NCBI RefSeq assembly: GCF_033807715.1
Contig: NC_084597.1
Coordinates: forward strand, 6,882,147-6,946,146
Length of the DNA: 64,000 nucleotides
DNA from: Cololabis saira
Lineage: Eukaryota; Chordata; Actinopteri; Beloniformes; Belonidae
Direction: 5' to 3'
In this document: positions 1-11,782 of the stretch, one piece after another
Layout: each line of letters begins with the position of its first letter
Numbering within the stretch: the stretch's first letter is position 1
Notes under the pieces: generated by a model
The model's database searches: none
Seen by the model: the letters and a program-made list of their open reading frames with translations, nothing else
What the model was told of the DNA's origin: nothing
Made by a program: the position numbers and the translations under genes

Positions 1-1890
1 GTTCTTGCTGCCACTACATCACAGTAAGCCTCACCAGCACAGAGGGTAATGAGCCTGTCCGTCCCCTGTAGCCACTGATAGATGACACAGGACTGTAATG
101 CTCAGTAGCATCCATCTGATTGACAGCACATGGATACAGTATTAATCTCGTCACGATGTCAGCATATAAACCCATAAAACATTGCATTTAGAACAAATGG
201 AAAATGTTGCTTCTACAAGAATGTGCATCGATTTCAGTTTATGAAATGGCATTTATTTAACTGATGAGTTTCTCCTCCCCGATAATAAACAGAGTTATTG
301 TTTGGCAGTAATTTCATTATGCATGTCTATAAATGCTGAACCAGATCAGGAAGATAGTGGCGATCCGAATGAGAAATAGTACTTTAACATATCTTTTGCA
401 CATTTCAAAAGGCCATTTCCACAATGTAAGATTGAAAAATAATTTTGCTATGAATGTTACTGCCTCATTCGGAGGACTTTATATTGGATTTGTTGCTGAT
501 CCTTTGATCTGTATGTTATAAGTACAGGTTTCCCAACATAACCACTATGTGGATCTTGTTTTTAAGCTTTTTTTTTACTTACTTGGGCCTTAAAAATTCA
601 GTTTTTTAATTTTCATCTGAAGTTATTCACATAGTAAAAGCTTTCAGTATTTAACGAAGTTCAAAAAAATCTGTCATTATTTAATGAATAGTAACTTTTT
701 GGAGCTTAGAATTATGAGCTGTTGCAACAGAACCTTAGTCCTGACCTTTGATGGAGTGATGGGTCTCTTCATGAATAAATTACCCTCTAGACCTCTGGGG
801 ATTCAGCCATTGCTGACTTTTGTCACATTACGGTATCTTCAAAGTCTTTTCACAGGCCGTGAGGGGAGAATAAATGCAATTCATGACAGGAATTAAGAAG
901 ATGTCAAATGTTTCCATGGCAATAAACTTTAATCCATTCAATAATCCATCCATCTATCCTTTGTGGAAGTGAGAGTAAAGAGAAAGGTTTCTAAGACGGC
1001 ACTGAGGCCAGCTCTACCTGACAGAGACTCTGACCAAGATACAGGAAGGATTTTATTATATTATATAATATTTTGTTATTTTATTGTAGTTTATTGTATT
1101 TCAGTCTAGTTTTCACCAACACATATCTGCCGTATCTGCCGAATCTGGGGGACGGTTATGACCTTGGTTTCATGATGTTTATTTGTTCTCCCTAACTTGT
1201 TAGACAACAAATCTTTTTACTGCCGCCTCATAGATATATAGGGCGTATCTAACACAGTGGCCCTGACCACACAGCAGGGAGTATTTCATCTTATTGTGAC
1301 AACTCTTCTCAAATCGTCCTGAGCCAACATTTTTCAAATGCAGGCTTCATAGAGTTGTGGTTAGGCCCGACTGCACCCAACACGACATTATAGCACTGAG
1401 AAAATGTGTAGTCTAATCACTCAGCAATAACTGAAGAATGAGAAGCAACAGGATGTGAACTACACTAGAGATCAAACTGAATATTGTATTATTCCATCTG
1501 GGATTTCAAATGGAAAGTCAGGAACCCTAATCGTGGCTTAGCTGCAGACACCGTGGGTTAGAAATGAATAAGCCAGTGATGACTAACTGTTTATGTCCTT
1601 AACTTTCCTCCTGATTGTCTACTTATTTATTGCTGCCTCTGTGCTGTGTAGTGTGAACTGACATCATTTTGAAAACAGACACAGGAGAAGGGAAAGTAGC
1701 TGAGTCGAGGACCAAAATCACAAGGAAAATGCTGCAATGCTCCTTCAATGTAGGATGTTTAAAAGTCTGAGAAATTACTGCAAAAATCCAAATACAGGAA
1801 ACTTCAAAAACACAATATTGTGCAACAAATGGAGTGCTGGTTCAGTTATTAGAGAGTTATTAATAATTGTCTTAGGATAGTTATTAATAA
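1..1890. other. intergenic DNA, nothing recognised
   Basis: I see no exon-like reading frame with splice sites, no RNA gene and no repeat I can name. The short open frames at 333-521 and 684-896 encode no recognisable domain and sit in AT-rich sequence, so I do not treat them as genes. A short AT-rich tract lies near 1050-1100. Confidence 0.5.
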
Positions 1891-1898
1891 TTCATAAT

Positions 1899-2730
1899 TA
1901 GGGATGCAAATTATCGATTATTTCATTAATTGATAGTTGATAACCTTATCGATCGATCATCGATTAGTTGATAAGCGGCGTTTTTCCCCCATCTGAGATA
2001 CAAACATAATTTTTTTTGCTTATATAAAATACAAAGGACATTTTAATATATTCCTTAATCAAATATTTATTTGATACAAAAGTAACAAAAATACATTTTT
2101 GTACCACAAGGAATATAATATAAAGTGCACTTCAAGGCTATTAGTAGTAGCAGCAGCCCTAATAGTGTCATTTGTGTCAAGCTAATTTTAAGTTCTAGTT
2201 ACGTTTTAAGTTAGAGTTTTGGCAGTGTTCAAAATAAAATTATGAGACCTGCGGTATTGGAGCACATTTTCTTTTAGTTTAGAGAAACCTATGTATGTAC
2301 CGGGTGAAGCTGATTTATGGTTCCGCGTTACAACGACGCAGAGCCGCCGCCGTAGGCTACGGCGTAGGCTCTGCGTCGATTTAAGGCGGAACCATAATTC
2401 AGGCTTTAGGGGAGCATATCGGAGAACAACCAGAAGAATATAGAGTGGATTAAAAATAAAAGTTAAGCACTGAGCTACATGTGTCTCCCGTCTGGGCCAT
2501 TGCAGACTCATTGCCTGAGCATGATGTTACTAAAACCAAACATATCCGCCGTCTTTATGTGCGTGGCGCACCGCGTTGTGTCGCATTAAATGTGGTCCGG
2601 GCGTAATACTAGCTGGTGAAATTAAACGAAAAAAATAAATAAATAAATAGATTAATTGTAATCGTTAATTTTAATCGGGTAATTTCATAACGGCAATTAA
2701 TCAAAAATCGATTAATTATTAACATCCCTA
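1899..2730. mobile_element. hAT-type non-autonomous element with 8-bp TSD
   Basis: The ends are TAGGGATGCAAATTATCGAT on the left and a matching inverted AACATCCCTA on the right. The exact 8-bp duplication TTCATAAT lies at 1891-1898 and 2731-2738. YAGGG ends with an 8-bp target duplication are typical of the hAT superfamily. No transposase frame is present, and a palindromic Harbinger-type MITE (2308-2405) sits inside. Confidence 0.85.
2308..2405. mobile_element. palindromic PIF/Harbinger-type MITE, copy 1
   Basis: The ends read AGCTGATTTATGG and the inverse CCATAATTCAGGCT around a GC-rich palindrome built on GACGCAGAGCC and GGCTCTGCGTC. The flanks are TGA and TTA, an imperfect 3-bp duplication. 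Better-preserved copies in the window have matching TTA or TAA flanks. Confidence 0.7.
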
Positions 2731-2738
2731 TTCATAAT

Positions 2739-3480
2739 GAAGATGACTTATCAAAATGAATTATCAGAATGAATCAATCAAAACAGGACACCACCTGACT
2801 TATCAGGAAATAATAACTGAACAGCAAAATCAGTCTCAAAGTTGCTGGTAGTCTATGCGTGCCAGCCTGTTGCCGGGGGTGGTATTACAGAATAACAGTG
2901 AAAGAAAGAGTCCAAGCACAGACCTTTGCAACCATATGCATAAAATAAACACAAATAACTTCTCTCATTCAAATTAATCTGAATTTTATTATTAAGTATT
3001 AAAGATGATGAAACGTTACCTTGGATACATTCTGATACCTAAACTACACATAGGAAACTAATTAAACATGAAAAACACGATGGCTGACAAAGTCACGTGG
3101 TGACTGAGTCTCGCCTGATACAAAATGGCGGATGACATTTCATCTCATCCAGTGACAACAAAAGAACTCGGAGACTTTATGGCCAAGATAAGAGTTTACA
3201 TGTGTGTGGGGGGGTTAGTAGGAGAGGATGAGAGAAATACAGAAGAAAGTAAAACCCAAGACACTAGAATAACTTCTCACTACCAGAAAACCAAACTTTT
3301 CTGATGTTTCCAACACAGAGACCAATGTGAAACTAACTTCACATTTGCGCTCTGGTCATTCAACTGGGGAATGAGGAAGGGACTTAGTTTTCTGTTGTGG
3401 AAGAACATGTCAAGATCCAGCATAGTGGATGCAGCAGTAAACAAGGGATAAAATAAACACACTTAGGCTACACTAATAAA
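2739..3480. other. intergenic DNA, nothing recognised
   Basis: No reading frame with homology that I recognise, and no clear repeat structure. Confidence 0.4.
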
Positions 3481-3935
3481 CACAGTTGTGACGGGATCAG
3501 CGGTCCGGCTCACAACGCAAAACTAAGCTAGTAAAATGTGTTAATTATGTTTCTCTGCCCTGATACAAAACTGCCTCTTACGTGGATCTTTATAGTTGAA
3601 GAAAAAGGTGGTTTGGTCTGGCCGGTCAGCGTTCCTTGGTGAACAAAAAGGTGGTTACGCTCCGCAGGTGACCCTGATAAAGAGCGTCTCTCTCTCTCCT
3701 GCTCTCCTCATCTCAGTGTGGATGAGGGGTGAAGCATTAGCACAGCAGCTGGGCCTCCTTCAGCTGCAGGTCGGTCCAAAGGCGTTCACGTCGAGGCATG
3801 CAAGGGTCCCTCGTTGGCTCATCTGGGGCTCGGAACGTTTCCGGGTCACTCGTTGCAGCGCTGCAGACTATAGTTGCCATTTCAAGGGAACCAGACGCTT
3901 CTTCAGGCATGATAATAGAGAAGGTCGGTCCATAG

Positions 3936-4363
3936 CTAGTAGCTCTTCATGCTGAAATATGAGCTGTGGCCTCCTTCATAGCTCACAGAGAACTCCATTG
4001 GAGAGTGGAGAGGGCTGAGGGAGAAGAGAGAAGAGGAAAGAGAGAGAGGGGGAGCCTGCTCTTTATAGCTGGGCCCAGGCTGCCATAAATCGGAAGGGGC
4101 ACCTCCTGCGTTTTGGGGCCCATGCCCAATTAGGGTGCTATTCCTTATCACTGAGGGGCGCCAAATGCAAAGCCTGCTGGGTCTTTGAGTCATTATGGAG
4201 GTTCCTTTGTTTCAAATGATGCGGTCGGCTGTAAGAAATCAAGGCTAACCTCAGAACTAGGACTCAGAATTGAAATTAAGTCTCCCCATGTTCAACAAAG
4301 GACTGTAGCCCAACATCAAACATGTGCCATGCTCGAAATTAAAAACTAATCTGCAACGAAAGC
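3936..4363. repeat. dispersed repeat, copy 1 (second copy at 38084-39105)
   Basis: The stretch around CTGCCATAAATCGG, TATGCCCAAT-like, AAGCCTGCTGGG and TTGAGTCATT through CTCAGAATTGAAATTAAGT recurs at 38084-38236 plus 38987-39105, where a hAT splits it. The similarity is high and colinear. The family is unknown to me. It could be part of an LTR or a LINE untranslated region, but no terminal motif decides this. Confidence 0.65.
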
Positions 4364-4367
4364 TTAA

Positions 4368-4990
4368 AGGAGCCGTCTGTAAGAAATGGCCAAAACTGGT
4401 ACTGCAGTCACTTTCAAAATATTGTTGAGCGGCGTGTACCCTCCCCCTCCTCCCCCCGACCAGAGGTTGCCAGGTAGGCTGCAGAATGCAGCAGGAACGT
4501 AGGCTGCCATGGCTGCGATAATTAGAGCCGAGCTGGCAACCCGGATGCCGAAACAATACTGACTTTGTGATTGGGAGATAGGTGGAGGGTGGAGCTTCAG
4601 AAACAATACTGACTTGGTGATTGGGAGATAGGTGGAGGGTGGAGCTTCAGAAACAATACTGACTTGGTGATTGGGAGATAGGTGGAGGGTGGAGCTTCAG
4701 AAACAATACTGACTTGGTGATTGGGAGATAGGTGGAGGGTGGAGCTTCAGAAACAATACTGACTTGGTGATTGGGAGATAGGTGGAGGGTGGAGCTTCAG
4801 GCCAAAACAAAAAATGACAACATAAACATCAGTTGAGGGCTGCAACTCCTCTTTTTAAACTGGAATATCCTGGCTTGAGTGCTGTTGTCAGTGACATAAG
4901 TATTTGAAATGAACATGATTTTTAAATGTCTGTTGACATATCGGGGTCATTTTATGATTTGTTTTATTATTGCTCTTACATACAGCTCCT
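4368..4990. mobile_element. TTAA-target MITE (Kolobok/piggyBac type)
   Basis: The inverted ends AGGAGCCGTCTGTAAG and CTTACATACAGCTCCT are flanked directly by TTAA at 4364-4367 and 4991-4994. TTAA duplication is the rule for Kolobok and piggyBac transposons. No transposase is encoded. The interior carries a five-copy tandem repeat at 4551-4800. Confidence 0.8.
4551..4800. repeat. 5 x 50-bp tandem repeat
   Basis: Five consecutive 50-bp units begin AAACAATACTGACTT and end GGTGGAGCTTCAG. Copies 2-5 look identical, and copy 1 differs at one base (TTTGTGA for TTGGTGA). The array is exactly 250 bp and lies inside the TTAA-flanked MITE. Confidence 0.95.
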
Positions 4991-5065
4991 TTAAGTGTGG
5001 CTTGCACAAAACTAATCACTTCAAGTGACATACAAGGGAACATATACCCAATACTACGGAAGCCT

Positions 5066-5082
5066 AAGATGGGACACTACTA
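5066..5082. repeat. left target-site duplication of the LINE
   Basis: The 17-mer AAGATGGGACACTACTA recurs at 10592-10608 directly after a poly-A run. This marks the insertion borders of the LINE between. The open frame upstream of 5083 is therefore flanking DNA and not LINE protein. Confidence 0.85.
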
Positions 5083-8012
5083 ACGACCAGCCGGAAATAT
5101 CAGCGAGCGTTCTATGGGAAGCAGGAAAAGCAGTAATGCGAGGCAAAATAATTTCCTTTTCTTCAAATAAGAAAAAAAAAGACAACTTAAAAACAAAAGA
5201 ATTAGAATGTGAAATAAAGACGCTAGAGGAGGCCTTCCAGACCTCTGCAGACGAACGTATCCTTAACAGAATAAGGAAAACTAAAATAGAATTAAATAAA
5301 ATAATTGACGCAAAAACACAGTTTCTAGTACAAAGGCTTCGCCTGGAAAATTTTGCACATGCTAACAGATCGGGAAAATACTTAGCCAATCAATTAAAAA
5401 TAAACAAAGAAAAAACAACCATAACATCCATTAAGGACCAGTCAGGGGGAGTTACACATGACCCCTGTTTAATAAATTCAGTCTTTAGAGACTTTTACTA
5501 TAAATTATACTCGTCACAAATTGAACCATCTGATCAATCCATTAATGAGTTTCTTGGAGACATTAATCTGCCGAAGTTACATCAGGAACAGGTTACGAAT
5601 TTAGACTCACCGCTCTCAATAGGAGAACTCCATGAAGCTCTTCAACATATGCCCAATAATAAAGCTCCGGGCCCAGATGGTTTCCCAGCTGAATTTTACA
5701 AGGAATTCTGGAGCATATAAGCACCAACATTTTATAAAATGATTCTAAATGCTAGGAAGAATAAAAGCTTACCCTTAAATATGAACTCTGCTAATATTAG
5801 TCTTTTATTAAAACCGGACAAGGATCCCTTGCTCCCATCGAGCTACCGCCCAATTTCATTGATAAATGTAGACCTTAAAATAATTAGCAAGGCCATTACT
5901 GAACGTCTGAAAAGAGTCACCCCTTCTATTATACATCCGGATCAAACAGGCTTCATTAAAGGTAGACATTCGTCTACTAATATTCGCAGATTATTAAATA
6001 TTATAGACTATTCGAGTATCAATAAACAGGAGACTACTATTATATCCTTAGACGCGGAAAAAGCATTTGATAAGGTAAATTGAAAGTTTCTATTGGCAAC
6101 TTTGCATAAATTTGGATTTGGCGAATCTTTCATTGACTGGATAAAAATATTATACAGCTCTCCCAAGGCACGTGTAAGGACAAATGATCAAATCTCTACA
6201 AGTTTTACCTTGCAAAGAGGCACTAGACAGGGTTGCCCTCTCTCTCCCTCATTATTTGCAATATTTATTGAACCTTTAGCAGCAGCTATTAGACAAAATC
6301 AAAATATTAAAGGTATACAATGTAAAATATTAGAGCACAAAATAAGTCTTTATGCGGATGACGTACTCCTCTTCCTCCAGAACTCACGATCTTCACTATC
6401 ACAGACAATTGCACTTATAGAGGGATTTTCCTCTCTGTCTGATTATTCTATTAATTGGTCTAAATCCACTGTTTTGTGTGTTAACTGCAATTTTAGGAAT
6501 ATAACAAATACTCAATTACAATCAGGGAACATTAGATATTTAGGCATAAACATCTCCCCTAGGCTGTCAGAGTTAATAAAATTAAATCATGTTCAGCTTA
6601 TAAAGAAAATAGAAGATGATCTTTCCAGATGGAGCTCTCTCCCCATTTCGCTCATGGGTAGAATAGCCACCATTAAAATGATGGTTTTACCAAAAGTAAA
6701 TTATTTTTTCTCAATGATACCATGCAAACCCCCTCTTTCCTGGTTTAAATCGTTGGACTCATATGTATCAAAATTTCTGTGGAAAAATAAAACTCCACGT
6801 ATTAGTTTAAAGACATTGCAAAAATCCAAAGAATATGGAGGTTTAGAATTACCTAATTTTCAGTATTACTTCATAGCCAGTAAGTTACAGTATATTGTAA
6901 AATGGTCAAAAGATCATCCTTTAGATAGTCAATGGCTGGACTCAGAGCAAGTGTTTTGTAATGAACTAGAAATCTCAGAGTTACCATTTATTAGTCAAAG
7001 TATCAAACGTCATCAATGTTTCAAAAGCATTAATATTAGCACAACTTTATCAGCTTGGTGGGAATTTCTTAAAATAGCTAAAATTTCACTTTTTCCATGT
7101 GACCATACACCCATATGGAACAACCCAGACATCGTGAAAAATGATAAAAAGATGGTTAACTTCGTTCAATGGAGAGATCAAGGAATACGGTACTTACAGC
7201 ACGTAATTGTAGGAGGACAGTTTGTACCTTTCAATACACTTATTGTTCAATACGGAGTTAGCAGGAATACATTTTTAGAGTATCAACAACTTAAGGCAAT
7301 AATAAATAAAACATACAAAATTAGCCAATTAGATTTACAACTTCCCGCTAAGATAATAGATTTATTGAATCTAAGCACTTTAAAGTTGTTATCAAAACTC
7401 TACACGTTAGTGTCTAAACTGGACGATTCAGTCTCTCTCCCGATCTCTAAGTGGGAGGCGGATCTCTCTCTTAATACCGACCAGTTTTCTTGGTCACAAA
7501 TATGCTTAAATACGTTTACTATGACTAAAAACCCAAACCTACAACTTATACAGTACAAAGTTCTTCATAGAATACATTATACTGGACAAAGGATGTTCCA
7601 GATGGGCTTTGTCACCTCTAATATCTGTTCACAGTGCACAGAGAACACCCCAGATAATTATATGCATGCTTTATGGTTCTGTACACCGGTACAGAGGTTC
7701 TGGAAGGAGATTTGTGAGGATTTATCCACATGGATCAACCACAGAATCCCAGTGTGCCCCACGGTATGTATATTAGGTCACCTGGGAGACACTCAAATAG
7801 ATCCTAATTGGACACACCGGGTTCTCACTGCCTTATGTATCGCAAAGAAAACCATTCTAGTAAATTGGAAACAAAAATCCAGTTTATGTATCAACCATTT
7901 TAGGAATCTTTTATCAGATCATATTAGTAGTGAGATAATGTCTGCCTCCACTGAACAACATTCGGCTGAATTGCACTCTCTGTGGTCCCCGTTTATTGGC
8001 TTCGTTACCTAG
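5083..8012 (+). pseudogene. LINE ORF2 reverse transcriptase, two nonsense codons
   Basis: One frame runs through the region and is broken only by TAA at 5718-5720 and TGA at 6081-6083. I see no frameshift. The intact enzyme would copy LINE RNA at a nicked target site. Motifs in order are APGPDGFPAEFYKEFW near 5650, SYRPISLINVDLKI near 5845, QTGFIKGR near 5945, SLDAEKAFDKV just before the second stop, QRGTRQGCPLSPSLFA near 6215, and the catalytic YADD at 6351-6362. The thumb and a long C-terminal region follow, with a zinc-knuckle-like CX2CX9HX4C near 7629-7683. The TGA falls where L1-type enzymes usually have Trp after the FDKV motif, so a TGG to TGA change is likely. The upstream endonuclease is lost by truncation. 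The copy cannot be autonomous. Confidence 0.9.
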
Positions 8013-9278
8013 TGGGGGCGGGGGGGTGGTGATTTCGTAGCCCTTGGGGTTGGGGGTCGGCTTGGGGGGTCTGGGGCGCGGGCCTCTGGTGGCCCCTGGA
8101 GGGCGGTGGGGGGGGCCGCGGGGCCCTGTCCCTAGCCGGTGGGGGCCTTGGGGGCCTGTGGGGGGGGTTACCTCATGGCGGTGGGGGGGGGTGGCTGGGG
8201 AGGGCTCGGGCGGGGGGCTGTGGCTGGGGCGTCTCCGGGCCTCCCGGGGGGGGCGGGGCCGTGGACGTGGGGGGTCCCACCCGCAGGGCCCGGCCCTGCC
8301 TGGGTGGGGGGTGGCTGTCTGCGCTGGGGGGGCATTGCTGCCTTGGTCCTCCGTCGCTGGGCGGGGGCCAAGTGCCCCTGCGGATGTGGGGACTCCGGGA
8401 CCCTTGGGGTGTCCGCCGGGGTGGCCTCGGGGGGGGGTGGGGCCGGGTCCGGGGAGCGGGCCTCCCCTGACTGGGGGGTGCACGGGCGGGCGCGACGGCG
8501 GGGTGGCACCATTCCCAGGTATCTATGTCTTATGTTGTCAGTATGAATGGGAGGATGTTGGACCGTTTCCCCCTCCGTCTGGGGGCTCCGGCGGCGCCGG
8601 GGGCGCCCTTGGAGGTGCGGTGGGGCCCTTGCCCGGCTCGGGGGGCCGGCCCCCGTCTACTGGACGGCCGGTGGGGGGGGACGCGGGTGTCTTATCAGGG
8701 CCGGCTTTGCTGGTCCTGCTTCCTGGCTTCGGCCTCCGCTCCCCCTCTTGCCCCCCCTACACGATTCATACGCACATAGGCGAAAGGCGGGGGGTCCGGG
8801 TCGTGGGGGGCACTGTCCCGCGGGGCCTGGCACTCCCCGCCTCACGGTTTTAACAGCAAAATAGACACTGCACATTCAACACTTTATAAATACACTTGAC
8901 AAGGACACGTAGTTCGGGAGGGGGGGGGGTCGGTGTCAATCGATACTTGGCCCTCCCTCCTCCCTGTTTTTATGGCATTAATCACATGCACTCAACACAA
9001 GGGGCGGGAGGGGGTCCCACATCACCCGCGTTCCCTCACCGGCCTGGGCCTGGGACGGGTGGGTCGGGTTACCCGGGCCTGGCGGGGCCCGCCGTGCAAC
9101 CTGGGGTGCCTTCTGGCGGTGCTGGACCCCCCCGGGGAGGGGGAAACGGTGCGTGATTGTATGTCTGTGTCGGTGAGAATGCGGTATGGAAGGGTCCTGC
9201 CATGGAGGATTTGAGCCTCCATTGGCAGGACATCAAAAACTTAATAATTTATCAATATTATATTATACAAAGATGGTT

Positions 9279-9312
<34 letters not shown>

Positions 9313-9915
9313 GTATTATTATTATTATTATGTATAGTATATTATATTATTATTAGTATAGGTATCGGATAGGTGAATGGATGAATGAATGGGATGCCTG
9401 GGTCTGGGGCCCTCCGTTGTCGGGCCTGCGCGGGTGTCGCCTTGTTGGGGGGTTCCCTCTCTCCGGGCCCGTCTCCGGTCCCCCCCGCTGCCTCTACGGC
9501 GGGGCGCCCCTCTGGTCTTGGAGGGCCACTTTCGTGGGGGACGGGTGCGCCTGCCCGCGTCGGCGGCCGGGGCGGCTCTGTCTCTCCGGGCAGGCTGGCC
9601 CCCTGCCGGGTGGGGGTCGTTGGCCTGAAGGGTGAGGGCCTCCTGGCCGCGTGTCCGGCCCGGACCGGGTGGCCGGGGATTGCCTGGGTCGCGGTCCGCC
9701 GCCGCGGGATCCCTGGCTGCTTCTTTCCGCGCCGTGGGGGCCCCGCCCGCGGGCCCCCTCGGCCGCCGCCGGGTGGGGGGGGGGCCTCGCAGGCGGTGGG
9801 TTGCCTCCCTCCTACTTCTCCCCTCTGTGGGGTTGCCGGTGGCCTGGGTTCCGGGCTCTTCCTTGTCGGCCTCTGGTCTCGCGGGTGGCGGGGTTGCTCC
9901 CCCCCCTCCCCCACT
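8013..9915 (+). other. G-rich 3' part of the LINE, G-quadruplex prone
   Basis: Dense runs of 4-9 G on the + strand fill 8013-8850, about 9000-9150 and 9380-9910, separated by AT-rich or (TTA)n stretches near 9240-9370. Overlapping open frames on both strands here are caused by GC bias and show no protein family. A related fragment in reverse orientation lies at about 32430-32545 and shares the tract around CTCTCCGGGCAGGCT, so this sequence belongs to a repeat family. Mammalian L1 3' UTRs also carry G-rich tracts. Confidence 0.6.
9276..9360. repeat. (TTA)n microsatellite
   Basis: An imperfect TTA array with TTAGTA interruptions lies within the LINE 3' region. Confidence 0.9.
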
Positions 9916-9948
9916 ATAGATACACTTCAGGTGGAGCTTTGTTTGGTT

Positions 9949-9951
<3 letters not shown>

Positions 9952-10010
<59 letters not shown>

Positions 10011-10040
10011 ACATACACACATATAGTCATTTAGTCACAT

Positions 10041-10103
<63 letters not shown>
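9952..10103. repeat. two (CA)n tracts
   Basis: CA repeats at about 9952-10020 and 10041-10103 are separated by a short unique spacer. They lie inside the LINE 3' region. Confidence 0.95.
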
Positions 10104-10105
<2 letters not shown>

Positions 10106-10591
10106 CATGATCATATACATACACACACACACACATAGACATACACACTGGCTTGTTCACCTGCATGCTGGCTCTCTAGTTTTTGGGTTTAGGTAGCGGT
10201 AGCGATAGCTTAGCTCAGACTGCGATCAGATCTCAAGATTTAGGTCGATTGCTGTTCGTGTTTTGGATGGCTCCGTGCCGGTTTCGTGCTTTGTTTGTGG
10301 TTTTTTGTTGCAGATCTCCAGTGCTTGACGTGTGTCTCCGTGTGTTCCTGCTTCCTGGATTGGCAGTGGATGTCGTCAAGCCCCCCCCACCCCCTCCCCC
10401 CCCCCCAATAAAAAAAAAAAAAACACTGGGTTTGTATGTGTATATTTATGTATGTGTACGCATATGTGTGCGTATATATATGTATATATTACATATAGTA
10501 ATAATGCACATACTGTATATACACTTTTGGTTTCTACCGTCATGGTATCAATCAATAATATGTGTGCAGACAAGGTAAAAAAAAAAAAAAA

Positions 10592-10608
10592 AAGATGGGA
10601 CACTACTA
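10592..10608. repeat. right target-site duplication of the LINE
   Basis: AAGATGGGACACTACTA follows the poly-A. Its first one or two A residues cannot be told from the tail, so the duplication is 15-17 bp. Confidence 0.85.
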
Positions 10609-10921
10609 CATTTAACATATCAAAAGAACCTAGACCTATAACTCAAGAAATAAACTATCAAAACTACAGTTAATAATTTAAGTTAAATTACAAAGCACAA
10701 AAGAGACCCGCCTTTTGAAAAAATACCCAAAACATCCACCTCTCCTATAGTTTGTCTCTCACAACAAACAAAAGTAGCTGAGTAGTTATTCTCTTTAACT
10801 GGCTGCTGTGAACAGAGGTGTAGAGATGTGGTCGAAAAGGGTGCTTTTATATTCCTCCTGAATATTGACCAAAGAACTTCTGAAACATTGGATTAATACC
10901 TCAGAAAATTGTGTCAAATTT

Positions 10922-10971
<50 letters not shown>

Positions 10972-11779
10972 GTATGTTTTGTTTAGTAATTCGCTTTGAG
11001 TGTATATGATACTTTTCCAAATAGTATTGTCAGGTACAGTGTAAGTAACACACAAAATCCAATAGGAATTCTTTGCAGTCATTTTATTTAACGAACATTG
11101 GTATGCAACAGACGATATTTAAAGAACCAAAAATCCGAACAAGCAGGAAAAGGGCACAAAGAAGTAACACAGGGAGCTTGATGGATAGACCGCCAAGGGA
11201 AGGAGGAAACATGATGGAACTGTGCACACCCACACATGAGCTGATGAAACACATGTGGAGACAATACAAATAAAGCTGATCAACAAAGGAAATGACCCAG
11301 GGAGGGGAAATAAAACAGGACACAAATTACCGAGTATTTGACTAACTCGTGCAAACTTGCATGCAGGCAGGCTCTGCAGAGCTACAGAAGGGGAAATTTC
11401 AACATGTCATCCAAAAGACATCACAAATCAGAAGCGAGCAAGAGAGGGGGAAAAAGGCAAAACACAAGGAAACTCGTGCTTCACTTGAAGGTGGGGATGT
11501 TGTTGAAGTGAAACTTTGTAGCACAAACACCCAAGATGCCACTCAGGTAGGAATTTCTGTCTCCATCTCTGTCTGGACTGGAGATTTTTGTTATTCCAGC
11601 AGCCCCGATTAACATTTAACGCCCTCTGCATTCACCTCTGTTCAAAAAGAGTGGTCACATGACCAGTCGGTCGTATATAAACTATAAACTTTAGTCAATA
11701 TATAACATATTTGCTATAGTTTTATATCAATTTATGTTGTTAAGAAGCGTCCTCATTGATGACTTTGCATCCAGAACAA
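10609..11779. other. intergenic DNA with an (ATT)n tract
   Basis: A clean (ATT)n tract lies at about 10922-10971. The frames at 11073-11273 and 11349-11612 show no domain I know, no splice context and no codon pattern that would support a gene. I see nothing else. Confidence 0.45.
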
Positions 11780-11782
11780 TGA

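Larger units (their letters stand above)
5083..10591 (+). mobile_element. 5'-truncated L1-Tx1-like LINE
   Basis: This is one LINE copy. The 5' end falls inside ORF2, upstream of the reverse transcriptase, so ORF1 and the endonuclease are missing. The coding part ends with a TAG at 8010-8012. A very G-rich and microsatellite-bearing region follows to a final poly-A (about 10577-10591). The same 17-bp sequence flanks both ends, as expected for target-primed reverse transcription. An internal A-run after AATAAA at about 10409-10423 may be an earlier poly-A site or an older tail. Placement in the L1/Tx1 group rests on the RT motifs and the C-terminal zinc knuckle. Confidence 0.85.

Noticed and set aside
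3596..3955. A 119-residue frame on the + strand
   Set aside because: No domain recognised, and it runs into the repeat shared with 38084-39105.
5025..5082. LINE protein beginning at the ATG at 5025
   Set aside because: The 17-bp target duplication ends at 5082, so the first codons of that open frame are flanking DNA.
8044..10034. Many overlapping GC-rich reading frames on both strands
   Set aside because: They come from G/C-run sequence without stops, are rich in Gly, Pro and Arg, overlap in all frames and show no domain.
10795..11082. Poly-Asn frame
   Set aside because: Translation of an (ATT)n microsatellite.
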